64,000 bases of DNA from Shewanella sp. 10N.286.48.A6 (lineage in GTDB: Bacteria; Pseudomonadota; Gammaproteobacteria; Enterobacterales; Shewanellaceae): assembly GCF_002873135.1 (NCBI RefSeq), contig NZ_MCVI01000021.1, positions 201,579-265,578 on the forward strand. The letters are read 5' to 3'. A program made the position numbers and the translations under genes. The notes beneath the pieces are model-generated. The model saw only the letters and a list, made by a program, of their open reading frames with translations, had not been told where the DNA came from and did not search any database. Shown here in pieces: positions 17,940-27,076 of the stretch (within the stretch, counting starts at the first letter, position 1; every line of letters begins with the position of its first letter).

Positions 17940-19268
17940 CTACTCATTTGGCAGCCACAATTTAACGCTTAAGCCTTTCTCTTTACGATTTTGCATGGTG
18001 ATATGGCCACCATGAGCTTCAACTATTTCGCGGCATAAGGGCAAACCAATGCCTGTGCCCGATTGTTTAGTTGAATAAAACGGTAATAAGGCTTGAGATA
18101 ACACCTCGCTAGACATACCTAAACCGTTATCTTCAAGGGTGATCATCACCCCAGTAAGCGGATGACTGACCTCTAGAAAGGCCATAGAGACTCCGTCTTT
18201 ATCAGCCCCTGACTCGTGGGCATTTTTAAGTAGGTTTATTAGCGCCTGTTCTAATTGCACACTGTCTAAGGCAATGGCTTTTTGTGGCAATGCTGAGGTC
18301 AAGCTAAAAGGATATTGCTGGGCTAACTGCTCGATTAAATTGTCCCAATTAACTGGCGATCTTTTAGGTAAAGGCAGCTTGGCAAATTGGGCATAATGGG
18401 AAATAAATTGGCTTAAATGGGCGGTACGATTTTCAATGGTATCGAATATCAGCGCTAATCTTTGGTTATCAAAATCTTTGGTTAACACTCTGCCCGAGTT
18501 GACCATTGAAGCAATAGGCGCCACAGAGTTATTCAACTCATGACTGATAATGCGGATGACTTTTTTCCACACCGCTACTTCTTGGCGATTAAGTTCTTTG
18601 GTTAATTGTTTAAGTAAAATTAAATGGTGACGTTGATTATTTTGATTAAATTGCCCACGGGAGATATGCCATGTTTCGATTTCACCCGCGCTATCATCGC
18701 TTAACCCTTCGCCATTGGCATCAATGGAAAACAAGCCTTCATGTTCACTCTCTAATGCCTGCTTTAACGCGCTTGGTAACACTGCAATCAGCTCTGAAAG
18801 CAACATGCCTTCAATTCTAATCCCCTGATTAAATAAGTGTCTGGCAGCATCGTTAGCATAAATAATTCGCTGATTATCATCCACCAGCAACATGATGTTA
18901 GGCGAGTTTTGTATCACTTTATCGAGCATTAATTCACGCTGATAAATAAACTGCCGCTCTTTTCGCAGCTTGGCCGAGGCTTGATTGTATAAACCAGCCA
19001 GTTCATTCAGTTGCGGCTCAGCATATTCAGGTAATGACACACTAAATTCATTATCTTTAAAGTTGAGTAAGCCGACTTCTAATGCTTGTAAGCTTTCGCC
19101 CAGTTGACGAGTCAGGTACATACTGATGAGAAAACACAGGCCCAAGCTCACAACCACCGCGGCCCATACTGACTCATCCCCAAGCCATTGCCACAGACCG
19201 TAAGCCAGCAACAACGACACTAGGGTGCAGGCTAAATTTGACAGTACCAGTTTGTTACGTAGGCTCAT
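17940..19268 (-). CDS. NtrY/AtoS-like sensor histidine kinase
   Basis: Partner kinase of the NtrC-type regulator encoded 64 bases upstream. Two N-terminal transmembrane helices (about 8-28 and 34-52) with almost no periplasmic loop, a HAMP-like linker, a PAS domain (about 110-220; SPNIMLLVDDNQRIIYAN), a HisKA box with phospho-acceptor His243 (ISHELNNSVAPI), and an ATPase domain (INLLKNAHES N-box; DNGLGM; GTGIGLPLCREIVEAHGG). The short loop suggests it senses a membrane or cytoplasmic cue. Its position beside an ABC exporter operon suggests control of export. Confidence 0.86.
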   Translation of the reverse strand: MSLRNKLVLSNLACTLVSLLLAYGLWQWLGDESVWAAVVVSLGLCFLISMYLTRQLGESLQALEVGLLNFKDNEFSVSLPEYAEPQLNELAGLYNQASAKLRKERQFIYQRELMLDKVIQNSPNIMLLVDDNQRIIYANDAARHLFNQGIRIEGMLLSELIAVLPSALKQALESEHEGLFSIDANGEGLSDDSAGEIETWHISRGQFNQNNQRHHLILLKQLTKELNRQEVAVWKKVIRIISHELNNSVAPIASMVNSGRVLTKDFDNQRLALIFDTIENRTAHLSQFISHYAQFAKLPLPKRSPVNWDNLIEQLAQQYPFSLTSALPQKAIALDSVQLEQALINLLKNAHESGADKDGVSMAFLEVSHPLTGVMITLEDNGLGMSSEVLSQALLPFYSTKQSGTGIGLPLCREIVEAHGGHITMQNRKEKGLSVKLWLPNE

Positions 19269-19332
19269 TTAAGGTTTGTTCTCTAAGTTGATTTACATAA
19301 TGGTTTTCCATAACCACGTTGCTGAGCAAAAA

Positions 19333-20784
19333 TTACTTATTCACTGACAAGCCATATTTTTCCATCCGCCTGTACAGTGCTTGGCGGCTTAACCCCAGTG
19401 CTTTAGCGACTCTGGAAATAACCCCATTATGAGCCGTTAATGCCTGTTCAATCTGCTGTTTATCAGGCTCTACTGTGGTTTTAGTTGCGGTGTTATTGGT
19501 AACGCTATTGGCTGAAATAGCGTTGCTCGTTTCAGGTGCTGTATCTGCACTTTGATCCACACGCATTGAGTTTGCAAGGTGTTGATTTTGATCTACTTCA
19601 GCAAGCGTGTGTTGTTGAGATAAACCTAAATCAGCAATGCTTAGTTGTGATGATTTAGCCAATAACACCGCTCTTTTACAAACATTCTCAAGCTCGCGCA
19701 CGTTACCCGACCAAGCATGGGTTAATAGCGCTTGCTGCGCCTGTTTATCAAAACTAAATGTCTCCCCGACAAAGAAACTCGCTAAAGGTAAGATGTCATC
19801 AATACGCTGATTAAGCGGCGCTATCGGCAGTTCTATGACATTTAAACGATAAAATAAATCTTCTCTAAATTGACCATTGGCAATGTCTTCGGCTAAATCA
19901 GCATTGGTGGCGCTGATGACACGTACATTCACTTTTCGAGTTTGATGGCTACCTAAACGCTCAAACTCACCGGTTTGTAATACCCGCAATAATTTGACTT
20001 GCCCTGATAAAGGCAAGTTACCAATTTCATCTAAAAATAAGGTACCACCATCAGCGGCCTCAAAACGGCCAATACGTGCTTTATTTGCGCCAGTAAAAGC
20101 CCCCGCTTCAGCGCCAAACAGCTCAGCCTCCAACAAGTCCATTGGCAGTGCGCCAATGTTCACTTTTATAAACGGTTTACTTTTTAACAATGAATTTGCT
20201 TGGACGATATCAGCAATTTTATCTTTACCTGCGCCATTGGGCCCGGTGATCATCACCGACACATCAGAGCGCGCCACTTGCAGTGCTAAGTCAATGCAAC
20301 GTTGCATGGCGCCGCTGCCAAATACCATACCGCATAAATTAGCGTCTTTAATGGCGCTCATGCGTTCTGAATCAAGCCTAGACAATTGGTTATTCTGTTT
20401 TGATAGGTGATAAATTGATAACAAATTACTGATGCTATTTAGCAGTTTGGCATCATCCCAAGGTTTACCCATGTAATCAGCAGCCCCAGCTTTAACCAGC
20501 TCAACCGCGGTTTCTAGCTGAGTCCAGGCGGTCATTAAGATGATAGGTAAATTGGGTTGTTGTTCCCGTAAGGTATAAAACAACTGGCGGCCTTCTTCAC
20601 CTGAGGTGGTGTCCTGGGTGAAGTTCATATCCTGAATAACCAAGCTGATATCTTGCTCTGCAACAATCAGCAAAGCCTGCTCTGGGGTTTCGCAGCTTAA
20701 TGATTTATAGCCATGAATATCCAACATTAATGTCAGAGCGCTACAAATGGCATGATTATCATCAACGACTAAAATACTATCCAT
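19333..20784 (-). CDS. NtrC-family sigma-54-dependent response regulator
   Basis: The receiver domain (1-120) has phospho-acceptor Asp52. The AAA+ domain has Walker A TGPNGAGKD (180-188), the sigma-54 contact loop GAFTGA (228-233) and Walker B GGTLFLDEIG. A Ser/Thr/Asn-rich linker leads to a Fis-type helix-turn-helix at the C terminus (RVAKALGLSRQALYRRMEKYG). The Walker A departs slightly from the usual GESGTGKE. It lies between the exporter operon and its kinase, all on the minus strand. The GTGTCCG array and sigma-54 promoter upstream of the exporter operon are its probable target. Confidence 0.9.
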   Translation of the reverse strand: MDSILVVDDNHAICSALTLMLDIHGYKSLSCETPEQALLIVAEQDISLVIQDMNFTQDTTSGEEGRQLFYTLREQQPNLPIILMTAWTQLETAVELVKAGAADYMGKPWDDAKLLNSISNLLSIYHLSKQNNQLSRLDSERMSAIKDANLCGMVFGSGAMQRCIDLALQVARSDVSVMITGPNGAGKDKIADIVQANSLLKSKPFIKVNIGALPMDLLEAELFGAEAGAFTGANKARIGRFEAADGGTLFLDEIGNLPLSGQVKLLRVLQTGEFERLGSHQTRKVNVRVISATNADLAEDIANGQFREDLFYRLNVIELPIAPLNQRIDDILPLASFFVGETFSFDKQAQQALLTHAWSGNVRELENVCKRAVLLAKSSQLSIADLGLSQQHTLAEVDQNQHLANSMRVDQSADTAPETSNAISANSVTNNTATKTTVEPDKQQIEQALTAHNGVISRVAKALGLSRQALYRRMEKYGLSVNK

Positions 20785-20832
20785 GTGTGTTCATTGTTCT
20801 CTTTTTTAGGGATACCCTTATGGGGTTCAAAC

Positions 20833-20870
20833 TACCGTAAAATAGCCTCATTTACGAGGGTATCTTACGG
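20833..20870. terminator. Hairpin between exporter operon and regulator gene
   Basis: An 11-bp stem with one mismatch (ACCGTAAAATA against its complement) encloses a second short stem (CCTC/GAGG). There is no T-run. It lies in the 117-bp spacer between the last permease gene and the regulator and may attenuate or insulate. Confidence 0.4.
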
Positions 20871-20901
20871 TTTACTCGAGCATTCAGTTTAACTAGCTTG
20901 C

Positions 20902-22110
20902 CTACACGCTGCGGGTTGCCATAGCAGGTGAAATACTTGAGGCGCGAACGGCAGGAATAATAACAGCGAGTGTCGTCACCAACAATAAACCCACCACAGC
21001 AGAGATGGGGTAAACACTGGGCAGCGTAGGCAGGCTATATAGCGTCATTAATTGTTGACCTAATTGCATCGCCAGTAAGCCACCGATAATACCGCCAGCA
21101 ATACAAATCAAGTAGTTTTCCACCATAAAGTAACTGACTATATCGCGCTTTTTAGCCCCTAATGCACGGCGAGTACCAATCTGTTTAGTGCGGCGCTGAA
21201 TGTTAAACATCACCATTCCAGTCAAACCTAATGCAGTAATCAATAGCAATAGCACCACCATCATACTCAGCACTGTCGCCATTAAACGGTGATTACTATA
21301 GGTCTGTTTTTTAAGATCTGACAGCGAGGTAAAATCAGCAATAACCCGATTCGGATTTTCAGCATGAAAAGCCTTGGTGATGACCGCTTCCAAATCTGCT
21401 ATATGCTCTGGTAATGCTCGCACCATATAGGTTTTATTGGCACTTTGACCACCAAAATCAATATTTTGCATCACACTGTATTCAAAGTTATCACTATTGA
21501 TCCAAGCGCCTTGCAGCTTTTCAATCACCCCGATAATTTCAATGGGACTCTCACCTTGATACATGACTTTACCAATGGGTGATTCATCGCCCCAAATCGC
21601 TTTGGCTAATGGCTGAGACACCATCGCCAACATACCGCTGTCATCTAAACTGTCATTCATTTCTTCAGGTCTAAAATTACGTCCTTGAACGAGTTTAGCT
21701 CCCATGGTATTGAGCAGGTGCTCACTGCCTAAATAAAAAGCAAAACTAGGCGTTTGTTTAGCCGTTTCAGCATCGGGGCCATCGCTATAAATATCTGACC
21801 AACCGCTATTACTTAATGGCATCATATTGGCAGATGATGCATCGATGACATTAGGCAAACTGCGTAATATTTGTTGATCAATCTTGTTTTGTTCAAGGTT
21901 ATCAATGGCTGGGTCAAAGTTATAAACATTAAATTTAAAGATTTGCTCTTCAGCGTAACCAGAGTCCCGCTGCATCATGGTTAAACGTTCATGAATGATA
22001 AAACTGGCATTAGCCACAATCGCTACTGAAAGCATGATTTGCAGTAACAACAGAACAGGCGCGCTCTTACTGCGCAATAAACTCGATATAATCGGTTTGA
22101 TATGTAACAT
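20902..22110 (-). CDS. MacB/FtsX-type ABC exporter permease (second)
   Basis: Four transmembrane helices with the FtsX-like layout: one N-terminal helix (about 15-38), a large periplasmic MacB_PCD domain (about 40-280), then three C-terminal helices beginning at VLSMMVVLLLLITALGL. The motif RRTKQIGTRRALGAKKRDI is the coupling region that contacts the ATPase. It is the fourth permease/ATPase gene of the operon, 21 bases after the first permease. Splitting into two permeases plus a separate ATPase fits MacB-like exporters of peptides or lipophilic compounds. The substrate is unknown. Confidence 0.85.
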   Translation of the reverse strand: MLHIKPIISSLLRSKSAPVLLLLQIMLSVAIVANASFIIHERLTMMQRDSGYAEEQIFKFNVYNFDPAIDNLEQNKIDQQILRSLPNVIDASSANMMPLSNSGWSDIYSDGPDAETAKQTPSFAFYLGSEHLLNTMGAKLVQGRNFRPEEMNDSLDDSGMLAMVSQPLAKAIWGDESPIGKVMYQGESPIEIIGVIEKLQGAWINSDNFEYSVMQNIDFGGQSANKTYMVRALPEHIADLEAVITKAFHAENPNRVIADFTSLSDLKKQTYSNHRLMATVLSMMVVLLLLITALGLTGMVMFNIQRRTKQIGTRRALGAKKRDIVSYFMVENYLICIAGGIIGGLLAMQLGQQLMTLYSLPTLPSVYPISAVVGLLLVTTLAVIIPAVRASSISPAMATRSV

Positions 22111-22131
22111 GTCGAATTCCTTTTTTGTTGG

Positions 22132-23445
22132 CTATTGCGCTTTTAAGTACACACTTGGTTTAGTACGGCACACCACCCATGCAGGATAAACACCCGCTAA
22201 CACCGCCGTTGAAATGGCAATTAATGGGGTAATAATCCACATAGTGCTATCAAGTCCTGCCACACTGGCATCAACATTAAACTGTGACTCAAGCAGGGTT
22301 AATGCTCCCCAAGCCCATAACAGCCCAACCACACCACCGATAAAGCCAATAATGCCCACCTCAACCATATATTGGCTGAATATTTGTCTGCGGCTAGCAC
22401 CAATGGCGCGGCGTACGCCGACTTCTGGGGCGCGTTTTAAAAATTTAGTGAGTAGTAAACCTAGAATATTGACTAAACATACCGTCAAAAATAATACACT
22501 CAACCCGACGAGTATTTTGTTATCCCGTGGCACAACTTCACTATCCACTAACCACTTCTCAATATCGCTAATTTGCACAGCTTCAGCTGGGGTTTTGGCG
22601 GTATCAGTAAAGCGGCCAAAGCTGCGCTGTTGTTCAACATACTGGCTAAGCCAACTTTTATACTGCTGCTTCTCTGCATCTGTTTTTAATAGCGCCCAAA
22701 AATGAATCCACGTTTTTTCAGAATTTAATCTATCTTGATAGGTCACCATCGGCTCAAATTTCCAGCCACTGGTATTACCCCAGACATCAAATTCTTCTAG
22801 CGGGGTTATTGAAAATGGAATGTAGATTTCTTCAGCGTCACTAAAAGGTTCATTGGTTGGGTCGTAATATTTAGGTTGCGGATTCCAGTCCTTAATGACT
22901 CCAACGATTTGATATGGCTTGCGGTTTAAGTAAATGGTTTTGCCGACACTATTAACCCCATCAAAAAAGCTTTGATTTAGTTTCTCGCCTATCACCACTT
23001 GATAAGTAGGCTGAGCATCGACACTCTTGTCCCAGCGATCACCGTATAAAAAAGGCACCTCAAAAATAGTAAAAAAGTCACTATCGGTAACCCGCACACC
23101 TTTCAATACTGGCTGTATTTCTGGATCCTCTGACTGCATGGCCAACCCTGTTCGAAATGAGGCTGCCTTTATCGCTAACTCATTATTATTACGAAGGTTG
23201 ATCACATCGGTATAAGTGAGGTTAGATTGAAAATCATCCCATGAATCTAATCCTTGGCTCCACAGCTGCACCGAGTTAATTTGCTCGCTACGCTCCCCTG
23301 CGGGGTTATAGGACATGGTTTTATAGACATTTAAGGTGGTGATGGTAATACCAATGCCAATAGATATGGCTAATATCATTAGCAATGACAACATGGGTGT
23401 TTTCTTGATGCTGCGCCAAGCAAGATCGCAATAGTATAAAAACAT
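22132..23445 (-). CDS. MacB/FtsX-type ABC exporter permease (first)
   Basis: Paralogue of the next permease in the operon, 437 residues, with the same layout: N-terminal helix (about 18-40), a periplasmic MacB_PCD domain and three C-terminal helices. The coupling motif is RAPEVGVRRAIGASRRQIF. A strong ribosome site (TAGGAGAG) precedes the ATG. It most likely forms a heterodimer with the other permease. Confidence 0.85.
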   Translation of the reverse strand: MFLYYCDLAWRSIKKTPMLSLLMILAISIGIGITITTLNVYKTMSYNPAGERSEQINSVQLWSQGLDSWDDFQSNLTYTDVINLRNNNELAIKAASFRTGLAMQSEDPEIQPVLKGVRVTDSDFFTIFEVPFLYGDRWDKSVDAQPTYQVVIGEKLNQSFFDGVNSVGKTIYLNRKPYQIVGVIKDWNPQPKYYDPTNEPFSDAEEIYIPFSITPLEEFDVWGNTSGWKFEPMVTYQDRLNSEKTWIHFWALLKTDAEKQQYKSWLSQYVEQQRSFGRFTDTAKTPAEAVQISDIEKWLVDSEVVPRDNKILVGLSVLFLTVCLVNILGLLLTKFLKRAPEVGVRRAIGASRRQIFSQYMVEVGIIGFIGGVVGLLWAWGALTLLESQFNVDASVAGLDSTMWIITPLIAISTAVLAGVYPAWVVCRTKPSVYLKAQ

Positions 23446-23466
23446 AGTGACTCTCCTACTCGGTCA

Positions 23467-24195
23467 TTAAGCGCCGTTAGCGGCTTTTTGTAAGTCGGCT
23501 ACCACACTGTGGTCAGCTTGTTGATACATGGAAAAGTCACAAACCTGACCATCGACAATTTGGATATTGCGCTGAGCGCGGCGAGCAAGTTCGGCATCAT
23601 GGGTTACCATAATAATGGTGGTGCCTGACTGATTAATATTTTCTAATAACTCCATCACTTGGCGCGCCATTAAGCTGTCTAAATTACCTGTTGGTTCATC
23701 GGCAAGTAAAAAACGAGGTTCACCAGCCAGCGCTCGAGCAATAGCAACTCGTTGCTGTTGCCCGCCGGATAGTTGCGTCGGTAAATGCTTCATTCTGGCA
23801 GCAAGACCGACTTGTTCTAATGCTGATCCCACACGGCGCTTGCGCTCAGCCTTATTAAAGCCACGATAGCGCAGTGGCACTTCAACATTTTCAGCTAAAT
23901 TCAAATCTGGAATAAGGTTAAAACCTTGGAAAATGAAACCAATTTTTTCATTGCGAACTTGGGCACTTTTATTGTCATTAAGGTTTGATACATTGACGCC
24001 ATCAAGGTGATATTCGCCGTCAGTAAAACCTTCAAGCAAACCTGCAATATTCAAAAAGGTGGTTTTACCTGAACCTGATGGCCCTGTTACAGCAACAAAC
24101 TCACCTTCTGCCACTTCAAGGTTAAACTCCCGTAATGCATGGGTTTCGACTAAGTCCGTTTTAAATACTTTGCTAATATTTTTCATTGATAACAT
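23467..24195 (-). CDS. ABC exporter ATPase, LolD/MacB type
   Basis: Energises the two FtsX-like permeases. Walker A GPSGSGKTT, Q-loop GFIFQGFNLIPDL, signature LSGGQQQRVAIARAL, Walker B FLLADEPTGNLD and switch VTHD are all intact. I chose the ATG at 24195 because AAGGA lies nine bases upstream and the product begins MLSMKNISKVF; an in-frame ATG at 24231 lacks a ribosome site. This is the usual length for LolD-like subunits. Confidence 0.9.
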   Translation of the reverse strand: MLSMKNISKVFKTDLVETHALREFNLEVAEGEFVAVTGPSGSGKTTFLNIAGLLEGFTDGEYHLDGVNVSNLNDNKSAQVRNEKIGFIFQGFNLIPDLNLAENVEVPLRYRGFNKAERKRRVGSALEQVGLAARMKHLPTQLSGGQQQRVAIARALAGEPRFLLADEPTGNLDSLMARQVMELLENINQSGTTIIMVTHDAELARRAQRNIQIVDGQVCDFSMYQQADHSVVADLQKAANGA

Positions 24196-24299
24196 TGTTG
24201 TATTTCCTTGTTTAACTCGGCGGTATTTCATACCACTTCAAGTTCAATTAATTTGTTTAACCTTCCATATATGATCGATATGGCATGATTGAATAGGCG

Positions 24300-24533
24300 T
24301 TAAAAAATCACCACTATCTGTAATACTGAGGAGATGTCGAGCTTGATGAAGGCGTTAACTAAGTCATTCTGAACCGCTTCAGTCGCGCTATCTGACACTT
24401 GAGCGGTTAAATCAATGAGCTGAAAAGTGAATGACAACCAGTCTAGGCTGGCATCTATACGATAACTCACCGCTAAACTTAAAAGCATCAAAGCCATCAC
24501 GCTAATAAAGGGTCTAGTTTGTAATTTTTTCAT
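24300..24533 (-). CDS. Small membrane or exported protein in the exporter operon
   Basis: A 77-residue protein with one hydrophobic N-terminal segment (about residues 9-27) and an acidic, amphipathic remainder. I do not recognise it. A good ribosome site (AAGGA) nine bases before the ATG and the position between the adaptor and the ATPase genes indicate a real gene. It could be a small accessory subunit, a regulator or the exported peptide itself. Confidence 0.6.
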   Translation of the reverse strand: MKKLQTRPFISVMALMLLSLAVSYRIDASLDWLSFTFQLIDLTAQVSDSATEAVQNDLVNAFIKLDISSVLQIVVIF

Positions 24534-24613
24534 GGTCGTATCCTTACCGAGCTTGGATTAAATTTGTTGGATAAAATTTAAGTTTTTATAAATTCTGATT
24601 ATCTAATTTGAGC

Positions 24614-25876
24614 TTATCTAAGCTGAATAGTGTCATCGTTACTAAAAGCTTCGGTGCCTGAAATAACCCACACATCACCTTCTTTACCGCCTTCAATCAC
24701 TTCCACCTGACTCATACTTCTCACACCTAAAGTCACGGCCGTCTTTTGGGCTATATCATCAGTCAATAAATAAGCTGTTGAGCCACCGCGATTTAAAAAG
24801 TCGCCGCGCTTAACCATTAATACATTGGGGCGGTTTTCCAGTAATACTCGAGCCGATAAGCGCTGATTTTGACGTAATGACAATTGCTCATCAGCATCAA
24901 AGCGAACTCTGGCAGTGACTTCACGGTTACGCACTTCTGGTGAGATTGAGGACAATTGCCCCATGACATTGATATTGCCAAAGCTCAGCTCTACATCCAT
25001 GCCGATACCTAAGTCATCAGCATAAGATTCAGGTACGGCGAGCTCTGCTTCAAAGGCACTTAAATCCACCACGGTTAAAATAGGTTGGCTGGCACCAATA
25101 CGGGCTTTTTGCTCCACCAGCCAGTTACCAATAATGCCTTTCACTGGGGCTTTAATGTTAAGCGCACCAAGTTGACGGGCTAACTCCTTGACCACTAACG
25201 CTTGTCTAGACACTTCTTCGGCACGATTTTTAAGCTCAAATGCTAAGGTATCGCCCATTAAGTCAACTTCGGCAATGGCATGTTGATGCAGCAATTTTGC
25301 TTTGTGCAGATCATCCTTACCCTTTTCAAAATCGATTCGACTTATCAAACGGCTTTCAATCAGTTGATCGCCGCGGCGACTTTCACGATCTGCCGCCTCT
25401 AAGTCCACTTTGGCCATGTCTAACACTTGGCTAACTCTGAGTTGTTCTCGGCGAGCATCTAACTTGGCCCGTTCTAAATTACTTTCCATTGCCCCATACA
25501 ATGATTGCTGCTGCTCATAAGAATTTTGTAACTTAGGGCTTTCTATTTGAGCAACCACTTGACCAAGTTCAACGATATCGCCAGGTTGGCTCAGCATAGT
25601 CACCACACCTTGTTCAGTGCTATATAAAACAGGTGCATTAGCAGCAACAATTTTACCGGTGGTGGCAATATCACGAACCAAAGTGCCGCGAGTCAGTGTT
25701 GCTAGCCTTAAGTCAGTTGCATCAATTGAGCGAATATTATTGTCATGTCCTAAGCTTGCCCACACCAACGCACTCATCAACAAGCCAAGGGTACCAATCA
25801 CTAATGGCATTTTTAGCTTATTGGTTAGCTTTGGCTGAATAACCTTATCTTGTCCGCTGGTATCTTTAATCATCAT
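24614..25876 (-). CDS. Membrane-fusion (MacA/HlyD-type) periplasmic adaptor
   Basis: First gene of the exporter operon. A single N-terminal membrane anchor (about 20-40) is followed by a biotinyl-lipoyl half (APVLYSTEQGVVTMLSQPGDIVE), a long alpha-helical hairpin with heptad Leu/Arg patterns (about 100-190), the second lipoyl half (IKAPVKGIIGNWLVEQKARIG) and a beta-barrel. It links the inner-membrane ABC permeases to an outer-membrane channel, which is not encoded nearby. I place the start at 25876 (TAGGA just upstream; ATG 25873 equally possible). The in-frame ATG at 25918 would fall at the predicted transcription start of the sigma-54 promoter. Confidence 0.86.
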   Translation of the reverse strand: MMIKDTSGQDKVIQPKLTNKLKMPLVIGTLGLLMSALVWASLGHDNNIRSIDATDLRLATLTRGTLVRDIATTGKIVAANAPVLYSTEQGVVTMLSQPGDIVELGQVVAQIESPKLQNSYEQQQSLYGAMESNLERAKLDARREQLRVSQVLDMAKVDLEAADRESRRGDQLIESRLISRIDFEKGKDDLHKAKLLHQHAIAEVDLMGDTLAFELKNRAEEVSRQALVVKELARQLGALNIKAPVKGIIGNWLVEQKARIGASQPILTVVDLSAFEAELAVPESYADDLGIGMDVELSFGNINVMGQLSSISPEVRNREVTARVRFDADEQLSLRQNQRLSARVLLENRPNVLMVKRGDFLNRGGSTAYLLTDDIAQKTAVTLGVRSMSQVEVIEGGKEGDVWVISGTEAFSNDDTIQLR

Positions 25877-25933
25877 TAATCCTAGAATGCGCTCAATGCT
25901 GCATTTATCAAAATGCATATTGCATTGGATATA

Positions 25934-25948
25934 GCACAGGCTGTGCCA
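25934..25948 (-). promoter_or_regulatory. Sigma-54 (-24/-12) promoter of exporter operon
   Basis: On the minus strand TGGCACAGCCTGTGC matches TGGCAC-N5-TTGC with one mismatch, and the GG and GC dinucleotides are 12 bases apart as required. A sigma-54 activator gene lies in the same cluster. Confidence 0.75.
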
Positions 25949-26012
25949 TAAATTAAATAATGATATTAATTAGATACTTAAGATATTTTAATTATACGAC
26001 CAACAATCGAAA

Positions 26013-26090
26013 GTGTCCGCGGACACCCTGTAAAGTGTCCGCATTAAAATGAGAAGTGTCCGAAAACAAAAAAAGTGTCCGCGCGGACAC
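26013..26090 (-). promoter_or_regulatory. Array of four GTGTCCG elements (activator sites)
   Basis: GTGTCCG starts at 26013, 26035, 26056 and 26075, spacing 22, 21 and 19 bases, about two helical turns each. The first and last are full palindromes (GTGTCCGCGGACAC at 26013-26026; GTGTCCGC and complement at 26075-26090). They lie 65-155 bases upstream of the sigma-54 promoter, the usual position for an activator. Confidence 0.75.
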
Positions 26091-26094
26091 TTTT
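26068..26094 (-). terminator. Terminator of btuF overlapping the activator array
   Basis: The perfect 24-bp palindrome at 26071-26094 is followed on the minus strand by extra T residues, making a T-run of seven, 37 bases after the btuF stop. It looks like a terminator built on an activator site. Confidence 0.6.
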
Positions 26095-26130
26095 GGGCAA
26101 TCTATATTGAACTGCTTAATTCAAGCCGCT

Positions 26131-26979
26131 TTAGGGCTGACGCACCTTATCCAATGCACTACACAAGGCTTCAACACCTAAAATAGCCCGTGGTGAGGCG
26201 CGATGCAGTACATCTGCATTGAGTTGATAAATGTGCTGATTTTTAACTGCGGGTAATTCTGGCCACTGTGACCAATCAACACCAATAACGTTGCCCTCAT
26301 CTTGGCTTTGTAAAATCACTTCTGCCATGGTGAGCAATACATTCTCAACGCTTACTTGCGGGTATTCACTGGCTGCATCGATAAAAACATTTTCACCATG
26401 ACAAGCTTCGATAATATGCTCTATCCAACTGCCTTTAGATACTGTCATTAACGGCGTTGACCACAACTGGTAAAACACTTTTACTGGCGACTTTAATTGA
26501 TTTTCAGCGCGGATATCCGTTAGCTGCTGACGATAGTTTGCTGCTACTTTCGCCGCTTTATCTTGATTACCCGTAAGCTCACCCAATTGTTCTAATTCAT
26601 TGGCTACATCATCAAGGCTTTTAGGATCGCTATTAAACACCTTAAAGCCTAGCTGAGTTAGCTGGGTGATATCGTCCATTTTATTGCCGCTATTCCACAC
26701 CACGATTAAGTCAGGGTTTAGCTCTAACACTCGCTCAATTTGAATACCGTAGTAACCACCGATACTGGGAATAGACTTTGCTGCCTCTGGAAAATCAGTA
26801 TGATCAGTAGTGGCAACAATAGACTCGCCAGCACCGATGGCATAGAGCATTTCAACCGCGTGGGGCGAAAGCGCTATGATACGTTTAGCGGGTTCGGCTT
26901 CTTTTGTCTTAGCGTCTAAAAAAGGACTTACCACAGTTGTGATGATAAAAAAGATACTGATGGAAATTCGTGACAACAT
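26131..26979 (-). CDS. btuF: Vitamin B12-binding periplasmic protein BtuF
   Basis: Periplasmic substrate-binding protein for cobalamin uptake, partner of BtuC and BtuD encoded near 46-47.7 kb. It has a signal peptide (1-23) and the two lobes of the class III binding fold, including RIIALSPHAVEMLYAIGAGE, SIGGYYGIQIERVLELNPDLIVVW and the C-terminal lobe with RASPRAILGVEAL. It is 282 residues, slightly longer than E. coli BtuF. It stands alone, and no B12 riboswitch was seen in its 97-bp upstream spacer. A siderophore-binding role is the main alternative. Confidence 0.82.
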   Translation of the reverse strand: MLSRISISIFFIITTVVSPFLDAKTKEAEPAKRIIALSPHAVEMLYAIGAGESIVATTDHTDFPEAAKSIPSIGGYYGIQIERVLELNPDLIVVWNSGNKMDDITQLTQLGFKVFNSDPKSLDDVANELEQLGELTGNQDKAAKVAANYRQQLTDIRAENQLKSPVKVFYQLWSTPLMTVSKGSWIEHIIEACHGENVFIDAASEYPQVSVENVLLTMAEVILQSQDEGNVIGVDWSQWPELPAVKNQHIYQLNADVLHRASPRAILGVEALCSALDKVRQP

Positions 26980-27076
26980 GCTTTTCCTTTGAAAAATTAC
27001 ACAGGGGTTATTGGGTCAATGCTATCCCAGACTCTATCTGCAACCGACTATTACTTCAAACAACTCAGTCAATGAG

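Noticed and set aside
26131..26979. B12 riboswitch upstream of btuF
   Set aside because: The 97-base spacer is too short and shows none of the riboswitch landmarks.
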